DNA of 64,000 nucleotides from Zantedeschia hybrid cultivar (GCA_030544215.1 JARZZO010000011.1:40267001-40331000), one strand, 5' to 3'; shown: positions 32,807-45,822, numbered from the stretch's first letter. Notes: generated from the letters alone by a model not told the origin. Numbers and translations: made by a program.

Positions 32807-34690
32807 ATGATGCTACGTTCAGGTAGAACTGTCGGCATGGTGGCGTTTAAACAAGAAGATCCGGCCAAATACGACGGAGATGCCTATGCCACTCAGGCCC
32901 ATGATGCATTTTATTCTGAGGATGAAAGGGACGCCTATATCTCTGGTTATCCCGACCAATTTCAAATTGATCACGAGGGAGGTACTCATGCCCCTCAGTA
33001 TCAAGATAACTCGATCTATGATCAATATCACCTGGATTTGGGTGATCGTTCACGTGTTCACATCATCTCCAATCCTACTCTTGAAAGAGCCTAAGACCAA
33101 GCCGAGCCCTTTGCCGATCATCCTTCTGATCTCGCTGCTCTCATGGGTGCTCTATCTAATCATGTGGAGCCTCGTCAATTCGACGCCATTCAGTCTATTC
33201 TAAAAGGGAAAGCTCCTCTGTACCCTTCTGAGCCAACTCCCATGGTTCACCCTTCCACTTATCAAGTTCCTGCTCGGGCCATGGAAGGTCTTCATATTTC
33301 CACTCCGCGGCACAGAAGTCCTCAACAATCTGGCTTACGGCAGCCTGCTAGGCCACAAACCCCAGTCTATCAGAACGCCTTCGGGCACGGTGGGAACGCT
33401 GCCAGTTCACAACCTCATTGTCCTCGCATCCCTGCTTATTCGCGGAGGCAATCCTTCCAACAACCACCACCTCCGCCAACAGATTCTACCACCCAACTCT
33501 TAACAAATTTTCCCAGATGGATGAACGGTTCAAGAATCTTGAGAAGAATATGGACATCAAGATAGCCCCTGAATACTCTCTGCCTGAGTTGCCAGTATTC
33601 CATCTTTTACCCTCTGAAATGCCAGTTTACAGAAAGTATAACGGCGCAAGCAACCCCTTTCTTCACATCAAAGAATTTCTGTACGAGTCATCGTTTTGGC
33701 AGCATGATAAGAAGGCACTGGCATTCCTCTTCAGGAGATCATTGGAGGGATTAGCCTTGGAGTGGTTCTTCTCACTAGACCCAAGTGAGGTAGAGAACTT
33801 CGACATGGTGTTGAAGAGGTTCTTGCAAAGATACAAAGATAGGGTGGCACCTACCTTATCCATCACTGACTTATTTAATGAGAAAATGAAACCAGATAAG
33901 GACTTCATAACGTTCGCCGATAGGTGGCGAGGAATGGCCGAGAAAATAAGAGATCACGTGTCCGAGCAGGAGTTAGTGAAGATGATGGTTGCTAACGCCA
34001 CTCCACAGTACAAGCTAGTGCTGACACTGAATAATTTAACCACTATGGCAGATCTATATGAAAGAGCACGTTATGCTTTGAACGCGTTTAAAGATTCCAC
34101 CTTTGCTAATGTTTTTTATCCTCATCGACCCAATAGACCTCTGCCTAGGAAGTCTATCATCCCCAATTCTTCTTCTATGGGTCCAACCAGTGAAGGCACA
34201 CTGTCTTACGAATAGGTCAGTATAATGAACAATGGTCAACCCCAGTTTATGAGGAATCAGCAACAATATCGGTCATCCAGGACTCAAAACCAACAGGGAT
34301 ACAGGCCTGCTACTCAACAGTTTCGGTCAGCATCACAACATCCTCCCCAGCAGGTATACAACTCACCTCGGCAGCAGCCGAATTGTACTCATGTTCCTCC
34401 TCCTAAAGACTATACACATCAAAGGAAACCGCCTGGTCCTAGAAGGTCGGTATACCCACAGTTACCAGAATCCCTTACGGATATATTCAATGCCCTCATG
34501 GCGGCCAATGCTTAGTGTTGTCAAAAGAAAGGGCCGTTTGGCCACCGACTGTTGATATGTCCCGTTATTGTATGTTCCATCGTCAACCAGGACATACGGT
34601 GGATGCTTGGTTTCATTTTCGGGATTACATTCACGATCTCAATGATCAAGGAGGAATTGATTAGGAAGAGATGAAGAAGTACATAGCCGC
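32807..34690 (+). pseudogene. gag of element C (Ty3/gypsy-like), 5' part, interrupted
   Basis: It starts MMLRSGRTVGMV at 32807, stops at a TAA (33092-33094, after LERA), then continues in the same and then a shifted frame. The second part (33418-34215) holds the retrotransposon gag domain (YNGASNPFLHIKEFLYESSFW, ALEWFFSLDPSEVENFDMV, RYKDRVAPTLSITDLF). The tail contains a CxFH-x4-GH zinc-knuckle-like motif near 34570-34610. Element 1 interrupts it after CATAGCCGC. The continuous version is in copy C' (50228-51308). This is a lineage distinct from elements A, B and 1. Confidence 0.85.
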
Positions 34691-35669
34691 TGATGTAGCC
34701 GAAGCTATCACAACCAAATTCCGAGGATGGAATCCGAAGTTGGGACCCGAAGCTGGATCGGGTTGATGAAGAGGCCCGACGGGGATCCGGAATGAGGCGA
34801 GGGCGGAAACGGGGCCGAAGATCCGAAGCCGAGAGGTGCCCGGGCGAGGGCTCGACAGGAGAGAAGCCGAGACTCCCTTGGACGAAACGGACCGGCCGGT
34901 GCAGGACGTGGCCGAGGCTCCTTCGGACGAGGCGGACCAGCCTGCGGGAGGCGTGGCCGAGGCTCCTTCGAACGAGGCGGAGGCAAACCAGCCGTCGAAA
35001 GGCGTCGAGACCGAAGGGAGAAGACCCGAGGTCGGCGGCCGAGACCGACTCGGAGAGGTCGGCGAAGATTCAAACCGAAGCCCCTGCAGAAGGAGGAGTA
35101 GAAGAAGAAAAACCAGTCAGTAGGAGTCCTGGGCTTCGGCCCTAAGGAACCCCCTCCGACGGCTAAGTTAGCTTCTGAAGATGATTCGATTCAGAAGAGA
35201 AGGAAGAAGAAGAAGTAGCTTTAATGCTTTTTGGACTGTAGTCCTTGGGGTCTCGAAGACATACCTTTGGTAATAAATAGCCGTGTATTTATAGCGGAGG
35301 ATAGAGGTTGCTTAATGGTGGTGGCCGATATAGGACTATGTTCTGGGTTTACTGGTAAACCGCAATAGTGCCTAACCCTCCCACCGGAGTGGGCCGGATA
35401 CGGCTACTGGGCCGAAGGGGGTTGGGCCGCTAATGGGCCAGATGCCGCTTAGTGGGCTGGAGCCTGCTGGGCCGAAGGCTATTGGGCCGCTGATGGGCCG
35501 AAGGTTGCTGGGCCGCTGATGGGCCAAGGACCACTGGACTGCTTACTGGGCCGAGGCCTGCTGGGCCGCTAATGGGCCGAAGGCTGCAAGTGGGCCTCTT
35601 ACTGCTGCTGTTGGACTGATCTTAGTGTTGGGCTTGTTTTAATGGGCCGAATCGGATTCTGCCTCATCA
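34691..35669 (-). repeat. 3' LTR of element 1, 979 bp
   Basis: On the plus strand it reads TGATGTAGCC... to ...GCCTCATCA; on the element's strand it begins TGATGAGGCAG right after the polypurine tract. The U3 part (35390-35660) is rich in TGGGCC. The element-strand TATA box is near 35285-35295. Confidence 0.93.
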
Positions 35670-35690
35670 CATAGCCCCCCACTCTTGTCT
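35670..35690 (-). other. Polypurine tract of element 1
   Basis: On the minus strand AGAGTGGGGGGCTATG ends exactly at the 3' LTR. This is the plus-strand primer site and confirms the element's orientation. Confidence 0.8.
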
Positions 35691-36017
35691 TCCTCAGTTT
35701 CATGAGATGGCGAGAGTAAAGTCCGAAGCCTCCTCGGAGGAGTAACACGGCATGTGCTTTATCTAAAACTTTTACTCTGCTCTGTCGTAAAAAAGGAACT
35801 GCCTTCGATCAGCCGAGGGCTGGAAACAATTAGCTTCGTCTTAGGCCAGGACCTCGTTATTGGTACCTTCGTCTCAGGCCGAAAACCCGGTGACAGACGC
35901 CTTCGTCCTCGGCCACGAAGGGACGAGTCTTCTGAACGTGTCAGGACTCCTGAAAAAAGGACGGAAAAGACGTCGAGCTTCCCGTCTGAACAGTCGTGTC
36001 GTAAGAAAACACAGGAC

Positions 36018-36367
36018 ATGCGTCGTATATCTAACCGGCTTGCCGAAAGCACAAAAAGATCTTGGCCGTGATTGGTGATCACGCGGATCGAGGGTTACTT
36101 CGGCTCTCTGCCCAAGATTTCACTTGGATCGCCGCCTCTTCTGCTTCCGGTACGCGGATCGGAACACGTGGCGGGCATCCGGATGATCAGCCGAAGGGTT
36201 AGGCCGCGTCCGGCCGTTGATTGCTTTCTCTCAATCCGGCAGTTCGCCCGTTATCATTGCCGAAGGACAGAACATGTGGCGCGCATCTGAGAGAAGCGGC
36301 GCCGAGGAGGGGGAAGATCTCGGCCGTTGATTTCGGCAGGGGATGCTTTCAACCTTCCCCATAAATA
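36018..36367 (+). promoter_or_regulatory. Predicted promoter of aORF 1
   Basis: CATAAATA at 36360-36367 lies about 260 bp before the ATG at 36624, in the same place as the TATAAATA of copies A and B. Upstream are CACGTG (36165-36170), CATGTG (36273-36278) and a degraded module (36018-36023), each beside a GCATC-type block. The rest of 35691-36623 is noncoding. Confidence 0.55.
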
Positions 36368-36623
36368 GGAGCCCCTCTCCCCAGGGCACTGTTCCGCTTT
36401 CTCCTTCCCCTGCGCCTGTGCTTTCCTGCGAGCATCTTCTCCAAGCGTTCCTGCTTCTCCGGCGAAGAGCGAGCCATCGGAGCTGTTTTGAGGGCGCCCT
36501 GTCCGTCGTCGGGAAGCTCTTTGTTGCCCGGAGTTGTCGCCGGAGAACTTTCTGTTGTCCGAGAGGCGTTGGCAGTCGAGGAGATCTTGTTTGAGGGTAA
36601 GCCTCAATTCTGCTCCATGATTC

Positions 36624-39100
36624 ATGTCCAGTAGCTCTCCTTCGGCCGAGAGTAGCTCTTTGGCCGAAGATTATTCTTCTTGCTCTTCATCCCGGCCTCC
36701 CGAGTCTTCCTTGTCATCTCCCCTTTCTTCTAATTCCCTTGCTTCTGTTATGGCGGATGAGGCCGAGGTGTCTCGGGCTGAAGAGGCCGAGGAGGTTCTG
36801 GCTACTGCCCAGGCTTCTACTTCCGGCCGGCGCCGGGCCGAGACTGTTTCCGATGCGATCTGCATTCTTTCTGATGATGGGGTCAAGACCATTGCTTCCT
36901 ACTATCGGCTTCCATCTTGGATGATTCCTTATCGGCCTGGGAAAGACACCAGGGCTAACTCCGTCCGACCGGGATGCTTTTCTATCTATGAGCAGAGCTT
37001 CCGGGCAGGCTTTCGTCTTCCCCTTCCTTCCTTTGTTATCAACCTTCTGTGTTTCTATGGATTGGCCCCGTCCCAATTCTTCCCGAATTCTTGGCGGACG
37101 GTCTATGCCTTTTTGGCCATGAACGCCTACATTGACGCCCTCCCTTCGGTGAACATCTTCCGCTTTCTCTTCAAGATTCAACCGCAGGGGAAATTCGATT
37201 GGTACTGCTTCATCCCCCGCTTCGGCCGGGGTATTTTCTCTGGGAAGCCTTCGTCCATTCACCATTGGAAGAAGAGCTTCCTCTTCGTTTCTCTTCCAGA
37301 GAAGGAGAAGAGCGTGTGGCCCTTCCCTACTGAATGGGCACCTCTGGCCGAAGGCCTCTCCGATCCGCCTTCCCTTAATCCCGATCAGCTCCACATCGTG
37401 CACCTCCTGGAAGTCGAGGCTCCGTATGACATTGCGGAGCTCTTAGAGGAAGAGGAGGGGCTTGTCCAGACGGGGGCTTGGGCTGATCCGACGAAGTCTC
37501 CTCCTCGAGTCTTTCCTTACCTTCCTCCCGAGGATATTCCGGGGGAGGCCGAGGGAGCTGCTGAGGTTGAATCTCCGGCCGAAGCTCTTCCGACCGAAGA
37601 AGGCGCTGAAGCTTCAGCCGAGGGTAAGTCGGTCTTGAGTCGAGGAAAGTTGCGTGTTGTAAGTTGCTAACTCCTTTTTCTGTCTGCAGAGATGTCTGGG
37701 CTTCGGGGACTACTCGGCCGACTTGCCAAGCAGCCCGGTCAATCCCGACCGTCCCAGCCGCAGGCGGCGGGAAAAGGGGAAGCTGGAGGAGACGCGGCCC
37801 CGAGTGCTCGGGCCGTAAGGCAGACGACTGCTTCGGTCGAAGGCTGCGCCGCTGTTGCTGCTCTCGAAAGAGAGAAGAAGGGAAAGTCAGTCGTCCGAGG
37901 GAGCGGCCAACCAGCGAAGCGGGGCCGGGCGGATGATCCTGGCGAGAAAGAATCAGCCCAGGCAGCCAAGAGGCCGGTGGCTGCCCGAGGGGCCCCTCTC
38001 TCGTCGCCTCCCGAACCACCGAGGGGCGATTCCCCTCCGGCCACGGCGGCCGGCACAGAGGACCTCTCTTTCCCCTTCGGGGCGGCCAGGACGAACATGT
38101 CCCGTGAATACGGGCATGAGCCCTGGGTCCCGGATTTGGGGGTCTTCGCGGACGAGAGCCTGGAGGACTCTCGGACATGCCTGCGGTTGATCCGCGGCTT
38201 GACCCTCCCAATAGCCGAGGACGAGATGAGAGAGCAGTCTTCGGAGGGTATTCTATGCTGTGTGTCCGATACGCCGTCCAGGTAAAAAACTTCTTTATAT
38301 GTCTTGGTTTAGTATTTCCCTTAGCTCTTTCGCACTTGCGCAATTTTTCTTGCCTTCGGTTATAGACCGCGGTCGTGTGCGTGGACCTCGTTCGTTGCCA
38401 AGCAGCCATTCAGCAAAAACTCCGGGACATCGACCAGGCCTCGGATCAGTTGGCTTCGGGCAAAGTAGCCTCGGTGCAGCGTGATCTCGAGGCCAACGTC
38501 GACATGCTCCTGAGAGCTAATGCTCGGATGCGGGCCGAGCTGGGGGAGCAAAAGGAGGTGATCCGCACTACCTCCGAGGCCAAGACGAAGGCCGAGCAGG
38601 AGAGGGAGAAGGCCGAGAAGGAACTGGAGACGGTCCGAACCGAAAACACAATTCTTAAGGCCGAGATCTAGGACAAGGCCGAACAGCAGGTTACGGAGCG
38701 CCGTCGCCACGCCGAGGAGGTCTCGGCTCTAAAGGCAGATCTGGAGGCCAAAGCCGAAGAGGCTGCTCGCATAGCTGTGGCAAGCTATAAGGTCGGCCCG
38801 GATTTTGCCGAGGAGATAATGGAAGCTCGACTCGAGGCGGCGTTGTCCGTATTCAGTCTAAGGCTGGCTATCGCCCAAAAGACGTGCCCGGCCATAGATC
38901 TGACCGGCATCGGCCTTCCGACGGACGAGGAAGGCGATGAGCTTCTGGCCTGGTGGAAAAAACTTAAGGCCAAAAGAGCTCCGGCTCCGGAGGAAGGCGA
39001 CGCGGCCGTTCCTGACGAGGTTGTTCCAGTCGAGGCTTCTCCTTTAGCATCTCCCGATCAGACTCCTGTTGATGTAGACGGCGATGATGCCGAAAGCTAG
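36624..39100 (+). pseudogene. Antisense aORF of element 1, three exons, nearly intact
   Basis: Exons 36624-37623, 37690-38281 and 38366-39100; donors GTAAGT and GTAAAA, acceptors CTGCAG and TTATAG. Exon 1 (about 333 residues): Ser-rich head, acidic segment, then a PF04195-like domain from PSWMIPYRPGKDTRANS to SSIHHWKKSFLFVSL, then an acidic tail. Exon 2: basic/proline linker beginning MSGLRGLLGRLAKQPGQ. Exon 3: coiled coil (IQQKLRDIDQASDQLASGK, EQEREKAEKELETV) and the end PTDEEGDELLAWW...DGDDAES. Damage: one base lost near 38250, shifting exon 2 before its donor, and a TAG in exon 3 at 38669-38671. Transcription would run against Pol. No catalytic motif is seen. A structural or regulatory role is only a guess. 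Confidence 0.8.
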
Positions 39101-39289
39101 TACGGGGCTTGTCCCGGTTTTTGTCTGCTTTTTGAAAGGCTGCGGCCAGGTGTATGGCCGATTTTGTACTTTGTTCATATATATATGAAAAATATTTTGC
39201 TTCCACTCGTATGTGTTCTGAATGAGTGACCGAGTCTGGCTCTCCTTGTGGCCGAGACCATGTTGCTTTTTGATGTGGCTTCGCATGGC

Positions 39290-40225
39290 CGAAGCCACTC
39301 CGGGTTTGGATTGTATGGACTTAGAAAATAATGCCGCTCCCGATACGGTTTGCATGGCCGAAGCCACTCCCGGTACGGTTTACACGGACTTAGAATACCA
39401 TACCGCTCCCGATACGGTTTGCATGACCGAAGCCACTCCCGGTACGGTTTACACGGACTTTTAGAAAACCATGCCGCTCCCGATACGGTTTGCATGGCCG
39501 AAGCCACTCCCGGTACGGTTTACACGGACTTTAGAAAACCATGCCGCTCCCGACACGGTTTGCATGGCCGAAGCCACTCCCGATACGGTTTACACGGACT
39601 TTAGAAAACCATGCCGCTCCCGATACGGTTTGCATGGCCGAAGCCACTCCCGGTACGGTTTACACGGACTTAGAATACCATGCCGCTCCCGATACGGTTT
39701 GCATGGCCGAAGCCACTCCCGGTACGGTTTACACAGACTTAGAATACCATGCTGCTCCCGATACGGTTTGCATGGCCGAAGCCACTCCTGGTACGGTTTA
39801 CATGGACTTAGAATACCATGCCGCTCCCGGTACGGTTTGCATGGCCGAAGCCACTCCCGGTACGGTTTACACGGACTTAGAATACCATGCCGCTCCCGGT
39901 ACGGTTTGCATGGCCGAAGCCACTCCCGGTACGGTTTACACGGACTTAGAATACCATGCCGCTCCCGATACAGTTTGTATGGCCGAAGCCACTCCCGGTA
40001 CGGTTTACACGGACTTAGAATACCATGCCGCTCCCGATACGGTTTGCATGGCCGAAGCCACTCCCGGTACGGTTTGCACGGACTTAGAATACCATGCCGC
40101 TCCCGATACGGTTTGCATGGCCGAAGCCACTCCCGGTACGGTTTACACGGACTTAGAATACCCGCTCTCGATACGGTTTGTATGGCCGAAGCCACTCCCG
40201 GTACGGTTTACACGGACTTAGAAAT
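39290..40225. repeat. Tandem array of the 69-bp unit, about 13-14 copies (element 1)
   Basis: Units run from ATGCCGCTCCCGATACGG to CGGACTTAGAATACC at 69-base spacing, with a few units altered by one to a few bases. It is the reverse complement of arrays A and B. It lies between the Pol end (40296) and the aORF end (39100). Long open frames here (226 and 334 codons) reflect the 23-codon period. Confidence 0.95.
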
Positions 40226-40295
40226 AATGCCGGATATGATATTTCAAAAGAATTATTTTATTCATGCCTTCCGGCTAAATTCCGGGGGAAGTAAC

Positions 40296-43200
40296 TTACA
40301 TGAAGTAACGCCGAAGCCGTTCCACATTCCAGGTACGAGGGAGAGGTTGGCCCGAAAGGGGTTCCAACCGATAGGCCCCTCGTCGGATTACTTCCCTTAT
40401 ACGATACGGTCCTTCCCATTTGGGAGAAAGCTTTCCTGCGGCTTCGGTCGGCCTAGATGCATGAGCGTTCCTTAATACGAGGCTCCCGGCTTCAAAGCTT
40501 CGAGGCTTTACTCGAGTGTTATGGTATCTGGCCATGCGCTGTTGATAAGCCGCCAGCCGAATACGAGCTTTATCCCTTGTTTCTTCTATAAGATCAAGAT
40601 GATCTTTTAGGGCTTCCTCATTGACTTCCGGATTATGAGTGAGAACTCTCGGTGAGGGAAGGCTAACTTCGATAGGAATAACGGCTTCTACCCCATAAGC
40701 CATGCGGAACGGGGTTTCGCCGGTTGGGGTTCGGCTTGTAGTTCGATAAGCCCATAAAACGCTCAGCAGCTCTTCCACCCTTCGGCCCTTGGCCTTGCCG
40801 AGGCGAGTCTTCAGTCCTTGCAATAGACTTCAGTTAGTGACCTCGACTTGGCCATTTGTCCGAGGGTGTGCTACCGACGCGAATTTATGAAGAATGCCGA
40901 AACTGGCGCAGTTGTCCTTGAACCGATGGCTGTCGAATTGTTTGCCGTTGTCTGAGATAATGGCCCGAGGGATGCCGTATCGGCAAATGATGGATTTCCA
41001 TACGAAGTTCCATGCGTTGCTATCGGTTATGGATGCGAGGGGTTCGGCTTCTACCCATTTGGTAAAATAATCCACCGCCACAATAAAGAACTTCCTTTGG
41101 CCGGTGGCAACGGGAAAAGGCCCTAGGAGGTCAATTCCCCATTGGGCGAAAGGCCAGGGGTCCGATAAAGGAGTTAGAAGGGTTGCGGATTGGTGGATGA
41201 GGGAGTTGAACCTCTGGCATTGATCGCAGCGACGGACGAGGGCAGTTGCGTCCTCTCGGAGTGTCGGCCACCAGTATCATTGCCTTAAAAGCTTGTGAGC
41301 TAGGGCCCTTCCACCTGCGTGTGCTCCGCATACCCCTTCATGTACCTCTCGCAGCGCATAGTCAGCTTCTGCCGGGCTGAGGCATCGCAAGAGTGGTCGG
41401 CCGAAGGATTTTTTATATAATAGCCCGTCCAGGAGAAGGAAGTGAGAAGAGTGCTGCCGAATGTGTTTTGCTTCCTTCGGATCGGACGGGATTTCTCCTC
41501 GAAGGAGGAAAGTGACTAGGGGAGTCATCTAGGTCTCAGCTTCAGACTCAGTCACTTGCATGACCTCGGACTCCTCAAGGCTTGGCTCGGCCAGTTCTTC
41601 TACGAGAATCAATTGGCCTCCTCCCCCGTCCTGAGTCGATGCTAGCCGAGAGAGAGCATCGGCTCGAGCATTCTCGGCTCTTGGGATCCACACAATTTCA
41701 TAAGAATTGAATTGGGCGAGGATCTTGCGAGTTACCTAGAGATAGGATATCATTAATGCGTCCCGGGCCTCATACTCCCCGGTAATTTGACTGGCGATCA
41801 GCTGAGAGTCGCTGAACGCCTTTATGTTCTGCACGCCGAGCTTTCTAGCAGCCCGAAGGCCGGAGATGAGGGCTTCGTACTCGGCGGCATTGTTGGTAGC
41901 CGGGAAGGAGAAGCGCAGCGCATACTCATTGATGACCCCTTCGGGAGACGCCAAGATCCATTCGGCACCACTACCCATGGAGCACGCGGAGCCGTCGACG
42001 TAGAGTTGCCACTCATCCGCCGGAGGCGGAGTAGCCGAAGTACCCTCGGCCTTGGATATATCGGCTTCCGGCTGAGGGGCCGAGGATGCTTCGGGGGTGA
42101 GCTCGGCAATGAAGTCGGCTAGGGCTTGAGCTTTTATTGCCGTCCGCGGCCCCTAAGAGATGTCGAACTCTCCCAGCTCGATTGCCCATTTCGCTAGTCT
42201 ACCGTATACCTCTGGCCGGGAGAGGATTTGCCTCAAAGGCTGATCGGTGAAGACCTTTATCGAGTGGGCGAAGAAGTAAGGCCGGAGCCTTCTTGCGGAC
42301 GAGACGAGGGCTAAAGCCAATTTCTCGAGAGCAAGGTACCGAAGCTCTACCCCTTGGAGGGCTCGGCTTATGTAGTAGACAGGCTTCTGAATGCCGTCTT
42401 GCTCCCGGACGAGGACGGCGCTAATAGCTGTTTCAGATACTACGAGGTAGAGAAACAGCGGCTCTCCATGAACCGGCTTGGACAGGATGAGGACGTTGGA
42501 GAGATAGAACTTCAGCTACTCGAAGGCCGACTGGCACTCGTCAGTCCAGGAGAAGCTGTTGGTCTTCTTCAGTAGTTTGAAGAAGGGAAAGCAATAATCG
42601 ACTGCCCTTGACATGAAGCGGCTTAAAGCAGCAATCCTTCCGTTCAGCTTTTGGACTTCTCGGATGTTTGCCGGAGGGCGCATTTGAATGATAGCCGAGA
42701 CCTTTGCGGGGTTAGTTTCTACCCCTCGGCGAGTGACCATATAGCCAAGAAACTTTCCGGAGGCCACGCCGAAGGCGCACTTGGCGGGATTTAGCTTCAT
42801 TTTGTATTTGCGTAGAGAAGAGAACGTCTCGGCCAAGTCAGCCAGATGGTCCGAAGCTACGCGGCTTTTCACCAGCATGTCGTCGATGTAGACCTCCATG
42901 TTGCGGCCGAGCTGTGGAGCAAATATTCTGTTGACGAAGCGTTGATATGTTGCTCTGGCATTCTTCAGGCCGAAGGGCATCCGGGTATAGCAGTATAGAC
43001 CGAGATCAGTCGTGAAGCTGGTCTTGCTTTCATCCTCCGGATGCATTCGGATCTGATGATAGCTTGAGTAGGCGTCTAGGAAGCTTAGTAGCTCGTGGCC
43101 GGAGGTTGCGTCCACCACCTGATCTATCCGAGGCAGCGGGAAGCTATCCATCGGACAGGCTTTGTTGAGGTTGGTGAAGTCCACGCACATCCGCCACTTG

Positions 43201-44155
43201 CCATCTTTCTTGGGTACCATCACCACATTGGCGATCCAGTCTGGGTGATGTACTTCTCGGAGATGCCCGACATCCAGCCCTTTTTGTACTTCGGCCTGGA
43301 TGGCCGTCCTCCTTTCCTGATTGAAGGTACGCCGCTTCTGCTTGACCGGGGGTAGATTGGGATCGACATGCAGCCAATGCTCCGCTACCTCCGGGTCAAC
43401 TCCGGGCATGTCAGCAGGAGACCAGGCGAAGACGTCGAGGTTCTCTTTTAGGAACTGGGCAAGTCTTTCGGCCTCAATCTTCTCTAGGCCGGAGCCTATC
43501 ATAAGAGTTCGGCCTTCTCCTCCCGGAACCGGGATGACGAGAAGTTCCTCTCCTGGGGATGCTTCGGCCGAAGCTTCGATTGACAGGGATTCATTCGGCC
43601 GCAGCCTTCCCTTTAACCGGGATCATATAACACTGCCGAGCTGCTTCTTGATTCCCCTTAGCTTCACCGATTCCATGAGGGTACAGCTCCGATCCCGCCG
43701 ATTAGCCTTCGGCCAAAGATGGCATTGTAGGCTGAATCAACTTTCACAACGGCGAAATCTGTTTCGATGGTTAACTGTCGGGGAGCCGAACCTATAGTTA
43801 CAGGGAGCCGGACAATGCCTTCTACTCGGCAGGGCGAGCCATTAAAACCGAATAGAGGCCCCCGGTGAGGCTTCATGTCAGCCTCATTCAAGCCCATCTT
43901 CACAAAACAATCGTAAAATAATACATTTGGGGCACTTCTATTATCGACGAAGATACGATGGACATCGTAGCTATTTATTACAGCATTTACAACGAGGGCG
44001 TCGTCGTGAGGAACCTGAATGTCGGTCAGATCCTCTCGGCCAAAGGTAATGTCTTCTTGACGAGACCGCTTCGGCTCGACATCGACTGCTTCTACTGTCG
44101 TAGTGCTGAGCTGATGACGCCTCGATCCTTCTCCCGGTCTGCCGGATATCATCAT
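40296..44155 (-). pseudogene. pol of element 1: protease, RT, two RNases H, integrase, with several stops
   Basis: In order on the minus strand: protease with IFVDNRSAPNVLF (44155-43664; stop after PSWNR), RT (43502-42516) with WRMCVDFTNLNKACP and YIDDML (codons at 42879-42890), Ty3 RNase H with stops at about 42510 and 42155, second RNase H (WQLYVDGSACS, AFSDSQLIASQITGEYEARD), integrase with HEGVCGAHAG ... CDQC, GIDLLGPF, IISDNGKQF, NGQVEVTN, and the intact tail VERLRRYFM at 40296. At least seven nonsense or frame breaks are seen, so it makes no complete enzyme. Domain order and the second RNase H place it in the Tat lineage. Confidence 0.93.
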
Positions 44156-44190
44156 AATTGACCCAGCACTGGGTCGCTAGTGCAATGTTT

Positions 44191-45790
44191 CTACCGTGGC
44201 CGAGGTGTCCTTCGGCGGAGGAGCGGCTTCTTTCTCCAGGGGTTGACGTGGCCTGGCCGTTTCAGGGACGTCCCGGTTCTGTTGCTGTTGAGGCTGCTCT
44301 TGCCGATATTGTGGCAATCTGCCCTCTCTGATGAGGCGATCAATTTCCTCCCGAAGGTGTCAGCATTCGTCAGTCGAATGGCCGATCTCCCGATGATATT
44401 CACAATATTTGCAGGGGTCCCTTCGGCGAAGATCCGTCTTGATGCGCTCCGGTTGTCGGAGCATGCCTTTTACCTCCATAAGCATTCGGGAAGGGGGAGC
44501 AGGTAGCGGTAAGTATCGCGGCTGCGGATCCCGTCGCTTGTCTCGGTCCCATTCCTCCCTCCGATATCGTTTGCGAGAAGGTTCCTGATCTTCAGGTCGA
44601 GGATGAACCGCTAGAGGGGTAGGCGCCGACACCGCCTCGGTTGTGCTCTTGCCTTTGGACATCATCAGGGCTTCCCGATTGATGTATTTATGGGCCCAAG
44701 CTACGAGGTCTTGAAAGGTGGAGGGATGGCGCTTCCCAATAGAGCTGATAAGCCCTTCGTCTATGCACCCGCTGATTATGGCCGAGACCGCAATCGAACT
44801 GTCAGGTTTGGGATTTGGGCAGCCTCGGCCCGGAATTTAGTAAAATATTCTTGAAGGGTCTTGGTCGGTCCTTGCTGAATGGCTAACAGACTGGCCGAGG
44901 TTTTGCACTGCCAGGTGGCATCATAGAACTGGTCGATGAACAATTGGCCCAACTGGACTAAAGAGTGGATAGAGTTGGGGGCCAATGTCTCGAACCAGGT
45001 TAAGGCTGTTTTCTCGAGAGTGAGGGGGAAGAGACGGCAGCGGACTGCCTTGGAGACCCCTCGGACAGAGAGGTAGGTGTTAAACCTCTGGAAGTGGCAG
45101 ACCGGATCTGTCATTCCATCATAGAGAGGGCCTTTCGGCAGTTTAAAGTTAGGAGGTACCTCGGTAGCCAGAAGGTCTGGCGAGAATGGAGTTTGCTCCA
45201 GAATGGTGCTGGCGAGCGGTGCTCCGTACGGCCGAGATACCATCTGCTGCATCTCTTTCCTCATTGCGGTCAGCCGCCGGTCCAGGTCCGGAGCGGTTGA
45301 AATAGTGACCGAATGCCCTTCGGCTCTGGTTGGATGAAACTCAGACGAAGCATAGCCTTGCTCCGTTATGATGTGGCCGGCGTGAGAGACTCGGGCAGGC
45401 GGTACAGAGGGCTCACTACGGGCCGTGGCGGCCTCGTCAGGGAAGACCTGCGAGGGCGTTGGCCGAAACCTTGCATCTTGAGCAGGGCAGAATGGAGGAG
45501 GCGGTACTTGTTGGGGGAGCTGGCCCAGTAACCCCATGCGCTGGGCAATGGCGGATACCATGTCTCGCAGGGGCGCCAGAGAAGTAACGGTGGCGGCTAG
45601 TGTTGCCACTTGCTGTTGAAGTTCCTCCATCCGATTGTCTCCGGGGAGTGAGGGACTCCGGTATGACAGGAAGAGCTGAGCCTTGTGGCGGAGCAGACGG
45701 GGCGCCTTCAGAGTGAAGCGGCTGCGCTGAAGTTGCCCGTGTCTCTGCCTCGTCTTGTCCGGATCGTCGGGTCACTGGACGATGAGACAT
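44191..45790 (-). pseudogene. gag of element 1, two frameshifts and one stop
   Basis: ATG at 45788-45790 (MSHRPVTRRSGQDEAE) lies just downstream of the PBS. By comparison with element 2, one base is lost near 45640 (after PESL) and another near 44805 (IPNLDSS). A CGN codon after DEC is TGA near 44347. The recognisable parts are an N-terminal proline-rich segment, the gag helical domain (LTWFETLAPNSIHSLVQLG), a linker rich in R and E, and the zinc-knuckle-like CKYCEYHREIGHSTDEC (44350-44400). The normal end is near 44191. Confidence 0.9.
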
Positions 45791-45804
45791 GACTTCTTGT
45801 TTGT

Positions 45805-45822
45805 TTCCCACAGACGGCGCCA
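45805..45822 (-). other. Primer-binding site of element 1
   Basis: On the minus strand, two bases after the LTR end, TGGCGCCGTCTGTGGGAA is found, identical to that of element 2. It would pair with a tRNA ending ...GGCGCCA. I could not assign the tRNA with confidence. Confidence 0.7.

Noticed and set aside
36714..37403. 229-codon minus-strand ORF
   Set aside because: Shadow of aORF 1 exon 1 in GC-rich sequence.
39471..40475. A 334-codon ORF as a real gene
   Set aside because: It is a by-product of the 69-bp period; other frames on both strands are equally open.
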